DNA from: Gnetum montanum
Taxonomy: Eukaryota; Streptophyta; Gnetopsida; Gnetales; Gnetaceae
Assembly (NCBI GenBank): GCA_015680685.1
Contig: MNCI01006539.1
Coordinates: forward strand, 289,896-353,895
Direction: 5' to 3'
Length of the DNA stretch: 64,000 nt
Numbering within the stretch: position 1 is the first letter of the stretch; every line of letters starts with the position of its first letter. The notes under the pieces are model-generated. The model saw nothing but the letters and a program-made list of their open reading frames with translations. It had not been told where the DNA came from and did not search any database. Below, piece after piece: positions 9,940 through 21,245 of this stretch. A program made the translations under genes and the position numbers.

Positions 9940-12900
9940 ATGGACAGAGCAGCCGTGAGGTCCGAATCTCTTAGACCGCTCAGGAGGTTGGATAAGAGCA
10001 GCCCATCTCACAAAATTCAAGGTAAGATATTAACTTCTGAGATCGATGGGTCAGATTTCTTACTCATTCACTTGCAAGGATTAAGAAAAAAAGAAAAAAA
10101 AAAAAAGAAGAAGAAGGAAGATTTAGGCTTCAATTTTTTCCCTTTCCTTCCTTCCTTCTCTGGTGTCAGCAGATGAGGAGGAGCTTATTCTAGCTTCAAA
10201 TGCAAAGCCCAACCAGCACAACTCTTTTATGAAGTTTATCAGAAAGAGAAACCTGCTTCAGTTGTCGCTTGCTGGAGGCATAATCTGGCTGCTCTTTATG
10301 CTTGTTGTGCTACAAATGCTTATTTGGTCCTGTGAATCTGCAGCATATTCTGCTTCAGGTATTTTTGAAATAATCCAGGAGCTGATTAAACTTGAATACG
10401 GCTTAATCTGCATGAACGGAAATAAATATTATTTTTCTATACACTAAGTTTTTAAATTAAAGAGCATCAGTAGAGTGATGATGTTTGAAAGATCCGTTTG
10501 TAGATTTTAATTCTCGTGCTGAAAGCAATAGGTCTTCGGTTTTACCTTGGATATCTGGCTTTCTTTACTAACATCTGAAGACATTTCTTTAGATGCAGAC
10601 TTCAGATCTTTCTTGATAATCAGTAGTCTTAAATAAGATACGTTTACAGAGTGTATCTTTCAGGGTGATTAATGTTGAATACTTAAGAGCGCTGCAAGGT
10701 AAGCTAATGACTGTTATGGGAGATGTTAACGATAATGAATTGATTTGGAAATACAAATCCAGATTTGGAGACAAATGACTTCACATTCTCATCGTTTTCT
10801 ACTTTCAAATTTATGTCTACTGATGTGTCAAACGTAACTTGAAGATGACCAAAACTAAAGGAGATTTGTTTTGAAGTTTTGAGGTAGAACTTGGAATATG
10901 GAAATTTAAATTTAAAAATAAATGGTGAACAGAACTTTGAAATCTGAACAGTTATTTGCAAAATGTTGGAGTATCATCCTGAAATGTCTGGTTATTTGAT
11001 TTTTAAGCTTTAGCTGGCTGTTTATCAACCAATAAGGTATGAGTTTACTGTTATAGTTTTGTTCAAGTCAGTTGGCTGTGTGTTAATTTATGGAACTAAT
11101 AAGAGAGTTACAAATATTTAGGAGTAGAATCCTCTCAAAATTTTAAGTGGAAGCATTTTATATTAGAGTGAGTTGCAAATGGATGGAAGGCCTTCTAACA
11201 ATGAAGAACAAATGTAGCAATCACAATATTTAGACTTGGACAATTCAAAAATATCTTTTTCAAACAATTGTCTAAACTATAGTGCTTTATGGATGTGTGG
11301 TGTGGGGCCATGTCTTGATCAAGAATCATGGGAAAAAATTAAAAAACTTCAAAAACAGTTATTGTTGGATGAATGAAAGGTAAAAACTCAAGTCCCATAT
11401 GCAATGCTTTTATTAGAAGCTAATTTGTTGCCATTGGAAGCTGAAGCAATGTATGAATTATTAACATTCTATTTGAGAAATAAAAATAGCAATAAGATCT
11501 CATAAAAGATTATTTGAAAATCTCTACAATATGGGTGGTTCCATAAAGGATGATTGTGGCTACAAAAATAGAGTATTGATAATATTGATGGAATAATAAA
11601 TTTAGAGCAAACTTGGAAACTTGTTTGAGAGAAACTTTTAGAAAGATGGCAAAATGAGGCGCAAATATAAAAAAAACTTCAAATTTATTACAAAATATTA
11701 GAGGCAGCAGGAATGATGAAACAAAATATCTACACGCAACAATTCCAATATCCATGAGAGCACTAATTAGGAGAGTAAGAATGGGATCACACCATCATTG
11801 AGTTAAAACAGGAAGATGGAACAATGAGCAACATGAAGATAGAATATGGCATTTGTGTTTCCTGCGAGTGGTAGAAGATGAGCAACACGTATTATTAGAA
11901 TGTTGCAAAATAAAATTTTTCAGAAGAAAATGGCAAATCTCTAGTCAGTCTTTGTGTAATTTATTCAAGATATTAGTGTTAGTTCTAGGGAACTATATAG
12001 AAGATGTGTTCAAGTTGTATGAATATTGGACACATCTATTATCCTAAGGATTTATTACTACTGATATATTTTGAACAAGTTTATTTGTCTAATAGATCAG
12101 GTTTATACATCACAGTAGCTCTTCTTTGGATACCTCATCAGATCACTTGTTACCTGTAAAGCTTAATTTCCTTTTGTTTTCTCAACATTTGAAATGCTCT
12201 GTATAAAGTGGCATCTATTGTCATGTTAACAATATACATTCTAGCTTGTCTGTCTTTGCTTTGCTCAGACATAATTTTGCAGCAATATCATTTAGAATGG
12301 CCTAGGTACTAGCAGGATACATTGGCTGCAACAACTGTCTGATTATGTTAATGTTGAATCATGAATGTTAATGAATGTGGCATATTTTATTTTCTTTCTT
12401 TTTGTTGATGTTGTTGTTGAACATGGAAAACCTGGGTCTATTGTTAGCTGGGGCGCAAATGTGGCATACTTTTATCCACAAATTTTGAGGATTTTTCCCT
12501 TTGCACTTTTTGAAATTTCTTGTGCTTTCACCTGTTCATTGTCATTTTGGATAGATTAAAATGACATAAGATGTTTGGAGTAATTTTTGTTGTATAAATT
12601 TTGAACAGGACAATGCAAGAAGAACAGCAAGATATATGTCATGCTAGATACGCTGGGTCTTCTACCAAAGCCTGGACATCGTAAGTTGCAACAAAGTTAA
12701 TATGCACTTTATCTAGCATGTCTGAGATATAAGAATTCAATGTTTTAGATTAGAAAATACAAGAATCATTACATGTGTAGTTTCTTATTCAATAAAAAAA
12801 ATGTTTAGGTTGTCCAGTGCCTGTTGCGGATAACCCTGATTCAATACAAATTCCGTTGCATAGGCAAGACAAAAGTTTACTAAGGAATCTGTCTTATATA

Positions 12901-15900
12901 ACCAAGGAGGAATCTGACACAGTTTCTATGCCTTTGTTTGGTGGAAATGAAAACTGGAAGCAAAGAGAAGAAAGCTTCAGACTGAAGCCAGAAATGAAGG
13001 TAGTTTAACAGCTATTTATTTTGTGTAATCAGAAATCGGAGATGTTTTTTACTGTAATGTAGGACACTTTTCATGTATACATGATTTTAAAGTATTCTAT
13101 GACCTGCTTAAGGAGGATGAGAATTGTTGTTATATTAAAAAACAATAACCACCAAACAGTGAAAAGCATACAACATTGAGTCTTATTCACAGCTGCTTCT
13201 CAAAGATTCTTTCAACATCTATTGCTAATTTTTATAGGTTCTCATCCATGACGCAAATGGAACATGACCTTTCTACTACTTTGTACCATTCCAATCGCAG
13301 CTTGGTTTGCTCATAAGGTTATTGGTTTTATGTGTTGTTCGGTAGTTAAAAGGATCAGGCAGTTTAAAAATGATATGCATGAAGAGTAAATGAAAAAAAT
13401 GAAACTTCATAAATGGAGTTATCAAACCAAAGAAGAAGCATGCTGACGTTAAATGAGCAATTGTCACCAAGTCTAAGAGAGAATATAGAAGTCTTATGAA
13501 GAATCTGTGGAGTAAAATCAATGTCTGAAGTTACTGAAGCTCTATGTGTGAGAAATAATACAACTTGTAAAACATCTCTATGATTGAGCAAATAAACTCT
13601 GAGATTCTCATTCTGAAATCAATAGGAATTTTATTTGTATTTGGATTTCTTCTTGTAAGTCATGGTCAGGTTGTACTTTGTATTCCTGGTTTTTGTCTCA
13701 AATGCGAGTTGACTACATGTCACGATGAGCATTCATGAGTCAACTACAAGTCCCAGTCAGATATGAAGGATGTCATAGATAGACATTTTAGAAGCTAACG
13801 GTCACCAAAAGGCAAGCAGAGGGCATGGCAGTCACTGCCACCGTGAGTTGTGATTGATAGTGTGAGACAACTGCAGGTTATGGGCCAAGAGTTGTGGTGA
13901 AGTTCTGGTTGACTGTTATGCTGTTTTTATTTAAACTTGGTCTAATTTGTAAATTGTAAACTAACAGATGGTGTCTAAAATATGTATAAGTCTACAAAGA
14001 GACAGTACAAGTATTAAACAGGGAATTTTTCCATTTATGTCATGTGAAGGAAGTGGTAATTGAGTGAGAAGAGAGGAAGTATGGAATTGTGAGAGTTTCA
14101 AGGGAAAGTGTTGGTCTCCATTGATCTTAGGCTTGGAGCAAATGTTTTTGGTTTGAGATAGATAAGAAAAAAGATGGATTCCATCTTGCCATTGCTTGTA
14201 TTATTTCAATTTCCTTTTGAATTGTGTTATTTTATCATTGGAGAGTAAAATTTGTTTGTGATCCTTGGGCATTTGTGAGAGAGTTGGAGAGTTTTGGAAT
14301 CTAAGGCTTTCTGCACCACTCCAGTGGACAAAGTACTTGAAATTGATAATCACATTGACCCACGGTTTTGTTTTCAAGTCCTCTTCTTAGTACTTCATTG
14401 CCCATTGCTCATCACATAGAGACATTGTGTAACTAGCAAAAATACATTGCCCATTGTGAACTGTGGAATTTGATACACACATTGCAACCTTGCTATGAGT
14501 AGTGGTATTCATTGCAACCTGATCCTGACCAATGGTGGCTTTCGTGGTTAATTACAAACCCCTCAAATGAGAACATTTGGACTAAACATTTAAACTTTCA
14601 AGGACACAAGACAAAGACCAAGACCAAGTTCTGGGGCTAGTAATGAGGGTTTTACACAACTCCATTATCAAGAAATTTTTGTGATTCATCAGTTCCTACT
14701 ACTACATTTTTTAAACATAACATGCAACTAGGAACTTTTTGTTAAGATGTGCATTGTAAACTTTATAATAATTATTAAAAAAAATTATATTGGGTGACTT
14801 TTGATGACCTGTGCAAAAACTTCTTTTATTTAGGGCTAATAATAGTTCTTTGAGGAATCTTAAAAATAGAAACATTCTTGACTAAGCTGCACCTTTAATC
14901 ATTCTTGCTGATCCATTTAAAATATGAAACTTCCTCTATATAAGCACACTCTGAGGCTAGTGGAAGTTATTCAATTTTCTTTTTCTTAAGGCTTTCTGGG
15001 GTTCTTCTAAACGTTCCAAGGGAATGTCAGTGCAAATTTGCCTCCCTCTTTATCTCACTACTTCTCTGTTACTTTTTATCCTCCTTGTAATTATAGCACA
15101 TTTTATATGTTTACAAGTTTATTGTATAATATTTGTAGTGTTAAATATCTGTATCACAATTTTAAAATAAGCTTTCATACAAGTGGGGGTGACTTTTGCA
15201 ATCTGGATTTCAGAAGAATACATGCAAAATTTCTAAAACCAAGTAATTTAGCAGGATATCTAAATGTTAGCTGCTTATGTGAATGTCTAAAGTATCATTA
15301 TTGGACTTGACCTGGGAAATGTACTAAGATGAATGAATTCTTGGTTTGAACGAGATGAAGCTTGTGGCATATTTTCATCCACTTTGCAGGCTTGAATCTC
15401 CAATTGACAGATGAAAGTTTGCTTATCCGTTTATTGGTATATAAGTTTTTGAAGTCCTGAATTTGTTTATTGCTGTGTTTTTCTCATCCCATGCATTTCA
15501 TTTCTTAAAAATAATTGTGGTTTTTACATTAGCCAACCCCATTTTGTTGGGACAAGGCTAGGACAATGATGATGATGGTTGACTAACATTTAATCTATCA
15601 GTAGAAGAATCACACAGCATATTCAATTCATTTCTAGGTTTGAGGACAAATCTTTTAAAGGGACAAGGCAATCAATGGTTTTTGGCATTATTCAATGATA
15701 TCAGTATGGAAAAGCAGTAGTAAACAAAAGTGATACTCTAATTGAAATCAAAATTTTACATAAATTTTTAACAGTACTGAAAGTATCTCTCCATGCTGAG
15801 AGGGTGTTCTCATCTGCTTCATATTGATTCCTGCCAGCCTAAATTCGTTGTGCTGCAACATATAAAATTTAATTTGTTATTGCAAGAATGATTTTAAAAT

Positions 15901-17286
15901 TGTTATTTCCATATTGAAATTGTAAAATATATGTGACATATTTATGGGATATCTGTTTTTCCTTTGTAGGTACACTGTGGATTTATGCGGAATAGTGGTG
16001 CTGATATGGATGTAATAGACCGAGAATACATTAAGAAATGCAAATTTGTTGTTGCGTCTGGTATCTTTGATGGTTATGACACACCTCATCAACCATCAAA
16101 CATAAGTGCCCGTTCCAAAAATCTCTTCTGCTTTCTTATGGTGGTTGATGAAATAACATTGTCACATATAAATGAAAATCAAATATTGACGAAAAAGAGC
16201 GATGGAGGAAGATGGGTGGGCATTTGGCGCCTCATACTGCTACGTAACCTGCCGTATGATGAACCTAGACGAAATGGCAAAGTGCCTAAGATACTTACAC
16301 ACAGGTTGTTTCCAAAGGCTAAATATAGCATTTGGATTGATGGAAAGATGGAGCTTACCATAGATCCTTTGCTTATTTTGGAAAGGTTAGAACCTTTGTT
16401 AATTTTTAAATTCCATTCACATCTTGCATTTGAAATCAAAAGTTGCATATCTACTTGGTTGTGCACTTAATTTAATGAACCTAGCATTCCTTAAAGATAT
16501 AAATGCATGAATCCTCAGTCATATCCTAGCATTAAATGTTTTATGCTAATTTTCATTCTGGGGTTGAATTAGTCATTGAACTTGCTACAAATTAGTTTGC
16601 GTAACTTTTAAAATGTTCTTATGGTTTTTAGGTTTGACAGTCTTAATGATATATTTTTAGATACTTGTGGAGAGGCAATCATCAATTTGCAATTGCACAA
16701 CATAAGCACCACCGGAGTATTTACCAGGAAGCAGATGCTAATAAACGAAGGAAGCGCTATGCAAGGCCGCTAATTGATCTACATATGAAAATATACCACT
16801 ATGAAGGAATGGAACCATGGAACAGCAAGAAGAAAACACCCAGTGGTGGGTATTAAAATTTGAATCTCACTGTGAGGGATATATTTACATCTGTTAAAGT
16901 TTGTAAATTATTGAATGATATCTTTCCTTTCAGATGTTCCAGAAGGGGCCATCATTATTCGGGAGCATACTCCATTGACCAATCTTTTTTGCTGCTTATG
17001 GTTCAATGAGGTTAACTTGTTCACACCTCGAGATCAACTTAGTTTTGGATATGTTGTATACAGGTTGAATACTTCTTTTAGCTTTTTCATGTTCCCAAAC
17101 TGTGAATATAACTCATTGTACATTTTGCATAAGCATACCCGTGAGCATTCTTCGAAAATTGAATGGGTGAAGTCCACAGATGAACTTAAGGGTAGTGGCA
17201 GTACAATGAAAGAAAGCAGAGGGGGACTGGGCCTTTGGACACCATACCCTGGTAATTTGGCTTCTGTCGGTCTTCCACCAGCGTGA
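9940..17286 (+). CDS. DUF616 (TOD1/MUCI70 family) Golgi-type membrane protein, 7 exons
   Basis: Exons: 9940-10021, 10173-10358, 12609-12680, 12809-12999, 15970-16385, 16661-16845, 16934-17286. All introns are GT-AG and the exons sum to 1485 nt, an unbroken 494-residue frame. Residues 1-54 are a short basic cytosolic tail; about 55-79 form one hydrophobic signal anchor (IIWLLFMLVVLQMLIW), giving a type II protein. The lumenal part holds the conserved domain with VHCGFMRNSG, VVASGIFDGYD, FCFLMVVDE, the acidic SIWIDGKMEL motif, IAQHKHHRSIY, RPLIDLHMKIY and FPNCEYNS. Relatives include Arabidopsis TOD1, reported as a Golgi alkaline ceramidase involved in turgor control, and MUCI70, needed for seed mucilage polysaccharide. 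Which function applies here cannot be decided; length is nearer to TOD1. The start codon gives the only N-terminus joining to the anchor exon. Exon 7 reads through LNTSFSFF, where I recall relatives reading LGGAFKFF. This is the only intact gene seen. Confidence 0.95.
11110..12047 (+). mobile_element. Degenerate LINE 3' coding fragment in intron 2
   Basis: Broken frames read as the C-terminal part of a non-LTR retrotransposon polyprotein. Near 11290-11350 is LWMCGVGPCLDQESW, like the VWGPSL region after the RT. PYAMLLLEANLLPLEAEAMY follows near 11396-11456. At 11754-11935 is MRALIRRVRMGSH, then GRW and CxxxxxEDEQHVLLEC, the terminal zinc-knuckle-like segment. The last frame stops at 12045-12047. 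Several stops and shifts show it is old. It lies within the 2.25 kb intron 2 of the DUF616 gene in the same direction. Confidence 0.8.
13000..15969 (+). other. Intron 4 of the DUF616 gene
   Basis: A 2.97 kb intron bounded by GT at 13000 and AG at 15968-15969. Apart from the RTE-like tail at 15527-15583 I see no recognisable element or gene in it; several short frames have no coding character. Confidence 0.8.
15527..15583 (+). repeat. RTE-like LINE 3' tail in intron 4
   Basis: Contains GCCAACCCCATTTTGTTGGG followed by ACAAGGCTAGGACAATGATGATGATGG. The block is close to the 3' end found on the reverse strand at 60655-60870, where it overlaps the end of a LINE reading frame, and resembles the common plant repeat end GTAGCCGACCCCATTTAGTG. 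The GAT-repeat tail fits a simple-repeat tail of RTE-type LINEs or SINEs derived from them. No coding part is left here. Confidence 0.6.
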
Positions 17287-17640
17287 GCATTTTTTCTTCA
17301 GCAACACATAATTGAAATTGTAAATTTCTTTTGTTCTTAGAGCAGAATTACCTGCTCTTCGTTATTCTTTGTATTATTCTCATCCTTGACATGGCAAATG
17401 TGAAAAATTGGAAATTTGTGAACATAATTAGGGGAATGTGTTCTAAGTTAACTTTATGAAGTTTTTTCTATCAATTTGTTTAAGAATAAAACTAGCCAAA
17501 GAATGTCCCTAAATTCTGAAGAAGCGAGTCTTATTTTCTAACAGGTTTTGGTCTTTCTGTAAACCTGCACTTGTCCCTAAAAATATTTGTAGGATATTTG
17601 ATATCTGGCTTCACATACAGGACTTTCAATGCAAAGGTTT
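17287..17640 (+). other. 3' UTR and downstream flank of the DUF616 gene
   Basis: Follows the stop codon. A canonical polyadenylation hexamer AATAAA is at 17485-17490, about 200 nt after the stop, in a T-rich setting. The true cleavage site is not determinable from DNA alone. Confidence 0.5.
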
Positions 17641-17910
17641 AACCTTTCTTAAGGTCTATTTGAATAACCAAACAGATAATTTGCGTGTGCAAGTTTGTAG
17701 TAGTTTGTTTTCTCTATGGTTTTGGTATAGTTGCAGTTGAAAATTCTGCGAGGTTCGTCCAAGCACGTTGCAACGAAGAAACATTTGAACCATTTTCTCT
17801 GCTCGAAACTCAGCAAGGTTTGTCGAAGCATAGGAAGAAGTGTTTCTCAATCTTTCTCTGCAGCAGCACATTTTCTTCTTAGGGAAACCATAGACAAAAG
17901 AGGCATATGG
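17641..17910. repeat. Possible small inverted-repeat element
   Basis: The segment has a mismatched inverted pair, GTTTTCTCTATGGTTTT near 17706 against GGGAAACCATAGACAAAAG near 17882. Between them is an imperfect internal direct repeat, CTGCGAGGTTCGTCCAAGCA (17748) and CAGCAAGGTTTGTCGAAGCA (17812). It also has ATAACCAAACAGATAA near 17664, as in some MITE ends. No target duplication was found, so this is tentative. The overlapping short frames show no known domain. Confidence 0.3.
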
Positions 17911-18459
17911 TTGTTGACAATTTTTTTTCTCCGGTTTCTAGCTTTGTTTTGCCATTTTTCTTCCGTTTCTAATTTTTCTGTGCAAAATTGTTGCAAAATG
18001 GAGTTATTTCATTGTAGGTGAGTAATATACTTCTTTGTTTATTCTTTGTACATTTTATGTAATGTTTGTCCTTGAGTTTGAACTACGATTAATTTTAGGT
18101 TATTTTTGGTTTCTTTTTCAATAAATGGTGTTTAAATTACGAGAGTAATGCTTTTTAGCTTGCAAAATGATTGTTGGCTTCTCCTAGACCTTACCTTGGC
18201 AAGAAGAGCATTGAGTCTCTAGGTGATAATCCTTATTTATTTTGTACTTTGATTTGAAAATTTTCATTTATTTTGAGGCTGTGAATGGAGAAGAATTTGA
18301 TCTTTGTGTGCTAAATTTAGAAAGATGTAGATGATGCTTTGAATCCAATGTACAAGTTACTTTTGATAAACACATTGATTCTAATTTCTACTATGGTTTT
18401 TAGTTATTAGATCCTTTTTGGTATATTTTCCAACTCATCAAAAAGAGAGTTAAAAGAGA
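17911..18459. other. Unassigned AT-rich DNA
   Basis: No gene, known repeat or RNA could be recognised here. Confidence 0.5.
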
Positions 18460-18605
18460 AAGCTCAATGGAATTGGGCATGTCTTTTCAAGTTTTTATCC
18501 TTACAATAGATTCTAAAAACCTCCTCTCTAGGGTAGGAAAAGGGTTAGGTCTTGCCCTTATTCAAAAGTGATTTCACGAGTCTTCACTTCTTACTAAAAA
18601 ATCTT
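18460..18605 (+). repeat. Left copy of a direct repeat flanking the LINE region
   Basis: About 145 bp with clear but diverged similarity to 21105-21245 in the same direction. Shared blocks are GGGTAGGAAAA, AGGTCTTGCCCTTATTCAAA (AGGCCTTGCCC in the other copy) and TTTCACTTCT/CTTCACTTCT. I judge identity at roughly three quarters by eye. The two copies bracket about 2.5 kb that includes a reverse-strand LINE reverse transcriptase. Confidence 0.75.
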
Positions 18606-19689
18606 TTGTAAGGAGAAGGGAAAAACCCTTTTCAAAAATCCCTTTTCCCTTTTTTGTAAAAATCCTTAAAGGAGAATATGTTAATTTGAAATAAAAAACA
18701 AATATCAACAAAAGTTGAAAGAAAAAAAAAACATTGTAAAAAACAAATTAATTGTTTAGCTTTCATTGGTAGTTTTTTTGCTTAAAGTTGTAGCTGAAAA
18801 GCAATACCTTTGAGGATTTGGTATTTGACTTTTGAAGAGAGGTTATAGTTATGGTCTTGTTGCTAGAAAATAACTAGACATCGAAGCTTTCAAATAGAGT
18901 AGATAATAATGGGTTGAAGACATTTTCAAATACAAACAAATGAGGACATTGAGGAGAGACATTTATCATATGTTTGAGATGAGTGTTGATAGGAAGATTT
19001 TAATAAATAAAACACCATAAAAAATACAAATTTTAGAAAGTGTAGGAGTTCTTCAAATATCTTTCATTTTCCTCATCCAAAAGTGCGTTGATAATTACAA
19101 TTTTCAAGTCTTATTAAATTTTTTATGAATAAAATCATTCTTTATAATAATCTCATAAGCAACTTTTGAATTAAAAGGAAAAATAGATTTTCCATCCTTT
19201 CAAAAAATATTTAGAAAAGCCTAATTCAAACTATTGTCAACTTTATATGAATTCTTCAAATTAAAAATTAATTTTTCAAAATTTTTTTTCCTCTTTCTAT
19301 TCAAACCATAAAGGTTGGAAGCTTCATTCCAAGTAATCTGTCATGTATATATAGATAAGAAAGTATAGTAATACCAAATTTGCTCTAAGTGGTACACAAT
19401 CTAGATGCATTAGTAGTCGAAGCACCTTCATTAAAAGGAAGCCACCATAGGCTAATTTACTTAAACATATTTTCTGAAGTTGTAATATGATTGTAATTCC
19501 AATATTTATTAAGCTTGCATCATATTTTATAAATTTGTTTAAGAATTAAAAAACCAGAAATTAGAATAGCTTGAGGAAAAAATAAAATAAAATAGTGAAG
19601 AAAGTTATTATAACACCAACTATTATCATTCTTAGATTTCCCTTACATAAATTTGTTTCTTAAAAGAAGCAATTAAACATCATCTCCAT

Positions 19690-20875
19690 TAATGCTTATT
19701 GCAATCTATTTTATTGCAACAAAAATATGCTTGTTACAATAATTAATAAACCCAAGTCCTCCATCGTTCTTGCTACTAATACAAATATCCCAAGCAACTC
19801 TAGAAAAACCTTTTTTGTGTTGCTTAGTACATTAAAGAAACTGGCAGATAATGCAATCAATTCAATTATAACAAGTGTTAGGAGCTCAATAACTAGAGTA
19901 ATAAACATGAGTTGATTGAAGCATTTTCTTAATAACAAAAACTTTCCTAGCAAGGGTAAGGTTTTTTTTTTTTTTCCATTTATCAACTACATAATTTCAC
20001 AAAATAGTAAGATTAGACTCAAAAGAAAAAAGTATTCTTAAAATTTTGAGGATAGAATCTTTTTTCAAGATTTTCCAAAGCTTGAGAGTAACCCACTTAT
20101 CAATATTGCCATTACAATAAATAATAGATTTTTGCCAATTAATCTGAGAGCTAGATAACATGCAATAATCCTTCACTCTATCTAAAAGATTATTGATATG
20201 TTATAGAGAATTGTTGATTATAAAAAAAGAATCATCAACAAAGTGCATGATAAGTAATTGTATATTTTGATCATCAATTGAAATTCTCTTAATGATACTC
20301 CTTTGTAGATCATAATGTAGATTATCAAAAAGAAAGTTTGCAATAAAAAAAAAAGATAAGGAGCTAGAGGACAACCTTGACGAACTAATTGTTGAAGAGA
20401 AAAGAAGGAACTTAATTCAAAATTAGTAACAACTTAAGCATTAGCATCACTGAGCAAGATACATACAAGATAAATAAAATAATAATCAAATCTTAGTTTA
20501 TAGAGATAACAAATAATAAAATTCAATTTAATTCTGTCATAAGCTTTGACATAATCTAACTTAATAAGAATAATGTCTTGGTTAGTATCAAAAGCACATT
20601 GTATTCCTTTCCAAGTTCTAGTGACATTATTTAAGATATGTCTACCTTTAACAAAGCGAGTTTGCTCAGGTTTGATGATATCTTCAATAGGCTTCTAAAT
20701 TCGACAAGTCATGCATTTAGTTAAAATTTTATAAGTATTGTTAAAAAGAGTAATAGGTCTTCAATTATCAATGCATTGAAGATCTCCATTCTTAGGAAGT
20801 AGATAAATCATACATTTATTAATACTTTTACCAAGAGAAACTTTCTAATGGCTTCTTGAAAAACATGAAAGAGAT
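19690..20875 (-). mobile_element. Degenerate L1-type LINE reverse transcriptase, reverse strand
   Basis: The reverse strand reads, from high to low coordinate: a segment around 20680-20620 with KPEQTRFVKGRHILNNVTR, then IQCAFDTNQDIILIKLDYVK and AYDRIKLNFI (20610-20520), then a LVRQGCPLAPYLF-like segment near 20385-20350, then LLIMHFVDDSFFIINNS (20270-20215), the FADD-type active site as FVDD, and RVAWDICISSKNDGGLGFIN near 19800-19740. This order is that of plant L1-type RTs, which copy element RNA at the target site. Stops and shifts occur throughout. Both ends are uncertain. Confidence 0.8.
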
Positions 20876-20927
20876 CATAGCACATGATTTAAGGATAAAA
20901 AGACTTGTGAGGAGTGGTACAGTTTAC

Positions 20928-21030
20928 TTGGGTGGGGGTGGTGGGTGGTGTGTTTGGGGGTGATGTTAATGGGTGTTGGTAGTGTTGGCAGTGTGGGAGG
21001 TGAGGAGTGGGGTTGGGGAGGTGGATGCCA
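20928..21030 (+). other. Strongly G-rich strand tract
   Basis: A roughly 100-bp patch on the forward strand with many GGG/GGGG runs (GGGTGGGGGTGGTGGGTGG, then TTTGGGGGTG, GGGTG, GGGAGG, GGGGTTGGGG), in otherwise AT-rich DNA. The spacing allows guanine quadruplex formation. It sits just beyond the 5' side of the reverse-strand LINE RT and just before the right direct repeat. Confidence 0.8.
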
Positions 21031-21104
21031 GACATAAGAAAAATGAATAATAATATTAAAAAAAATTAAAGTACATTAGATCATCAAAGAAAGTCTAAAG
21101 AAAA

Positions 21105-21245
21105 AGCTTGATGGTTTGGGGATGCCTTTTTAGGTTTTCATCTTTACAACCAATCCTAAAAAGCCTCTTCTTTGGGGTAGGAAAAACATCAGGCCTTGCC
21201 CTTATTCAAAAGTTCCTTCATAGATTTTCACTTCTCACTAAAGGA
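21105..21245 (+). repeat. Right copy of the direct repeat flanking the LINE region
   Basis: The counterpart of 18460-18605: GGGTAGGAAAAACATCAGGC, then TTGCCCTTATTCAAAAG and a TTCACTTCTCACTAAA end (left copy TTCACTTCTTACTAAA). Same orientation. It does not start TG or end CA and has no primer site next to it, so it is not an obvious LTR. Confidence 0.75.

Noticed and set aside
10359-10447. Extension of the second DUF616 exon frame to 10447
   Set aside because: A GT donor at 10359-10360 joins in phase to the exon at 12609, giving the conserved GQCKKNSKIYVMLDTLG reading; the extra codons are read-through into the intron.
16386-16470. Extension of exon 5 frame past 16385
   Set aside because: The conserved LLILER-YLW reading is restored by splicing from 16385 to 16661; the read-through codons match nothing.
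17685-18021. Several overlapping short frames after the DUF616 gene
   Set aside because: No domain, several frames equally open on both strands, and inverted/direct repeat structure suggests a small repeat instead.
19727-19915. Forward-strand frame over the LINE region
   Set aside because: Shadow of the reverse-strand LINE reading (RVAWDICISSKNDGGLGF).
18460-21245. Interpretation of the flanking repeats as LTRs of an LTR element
   Set aside because: No TG...CA ends, no primer-binding site or purine tract, and the interior RT is of LINE type on the opposite strand.
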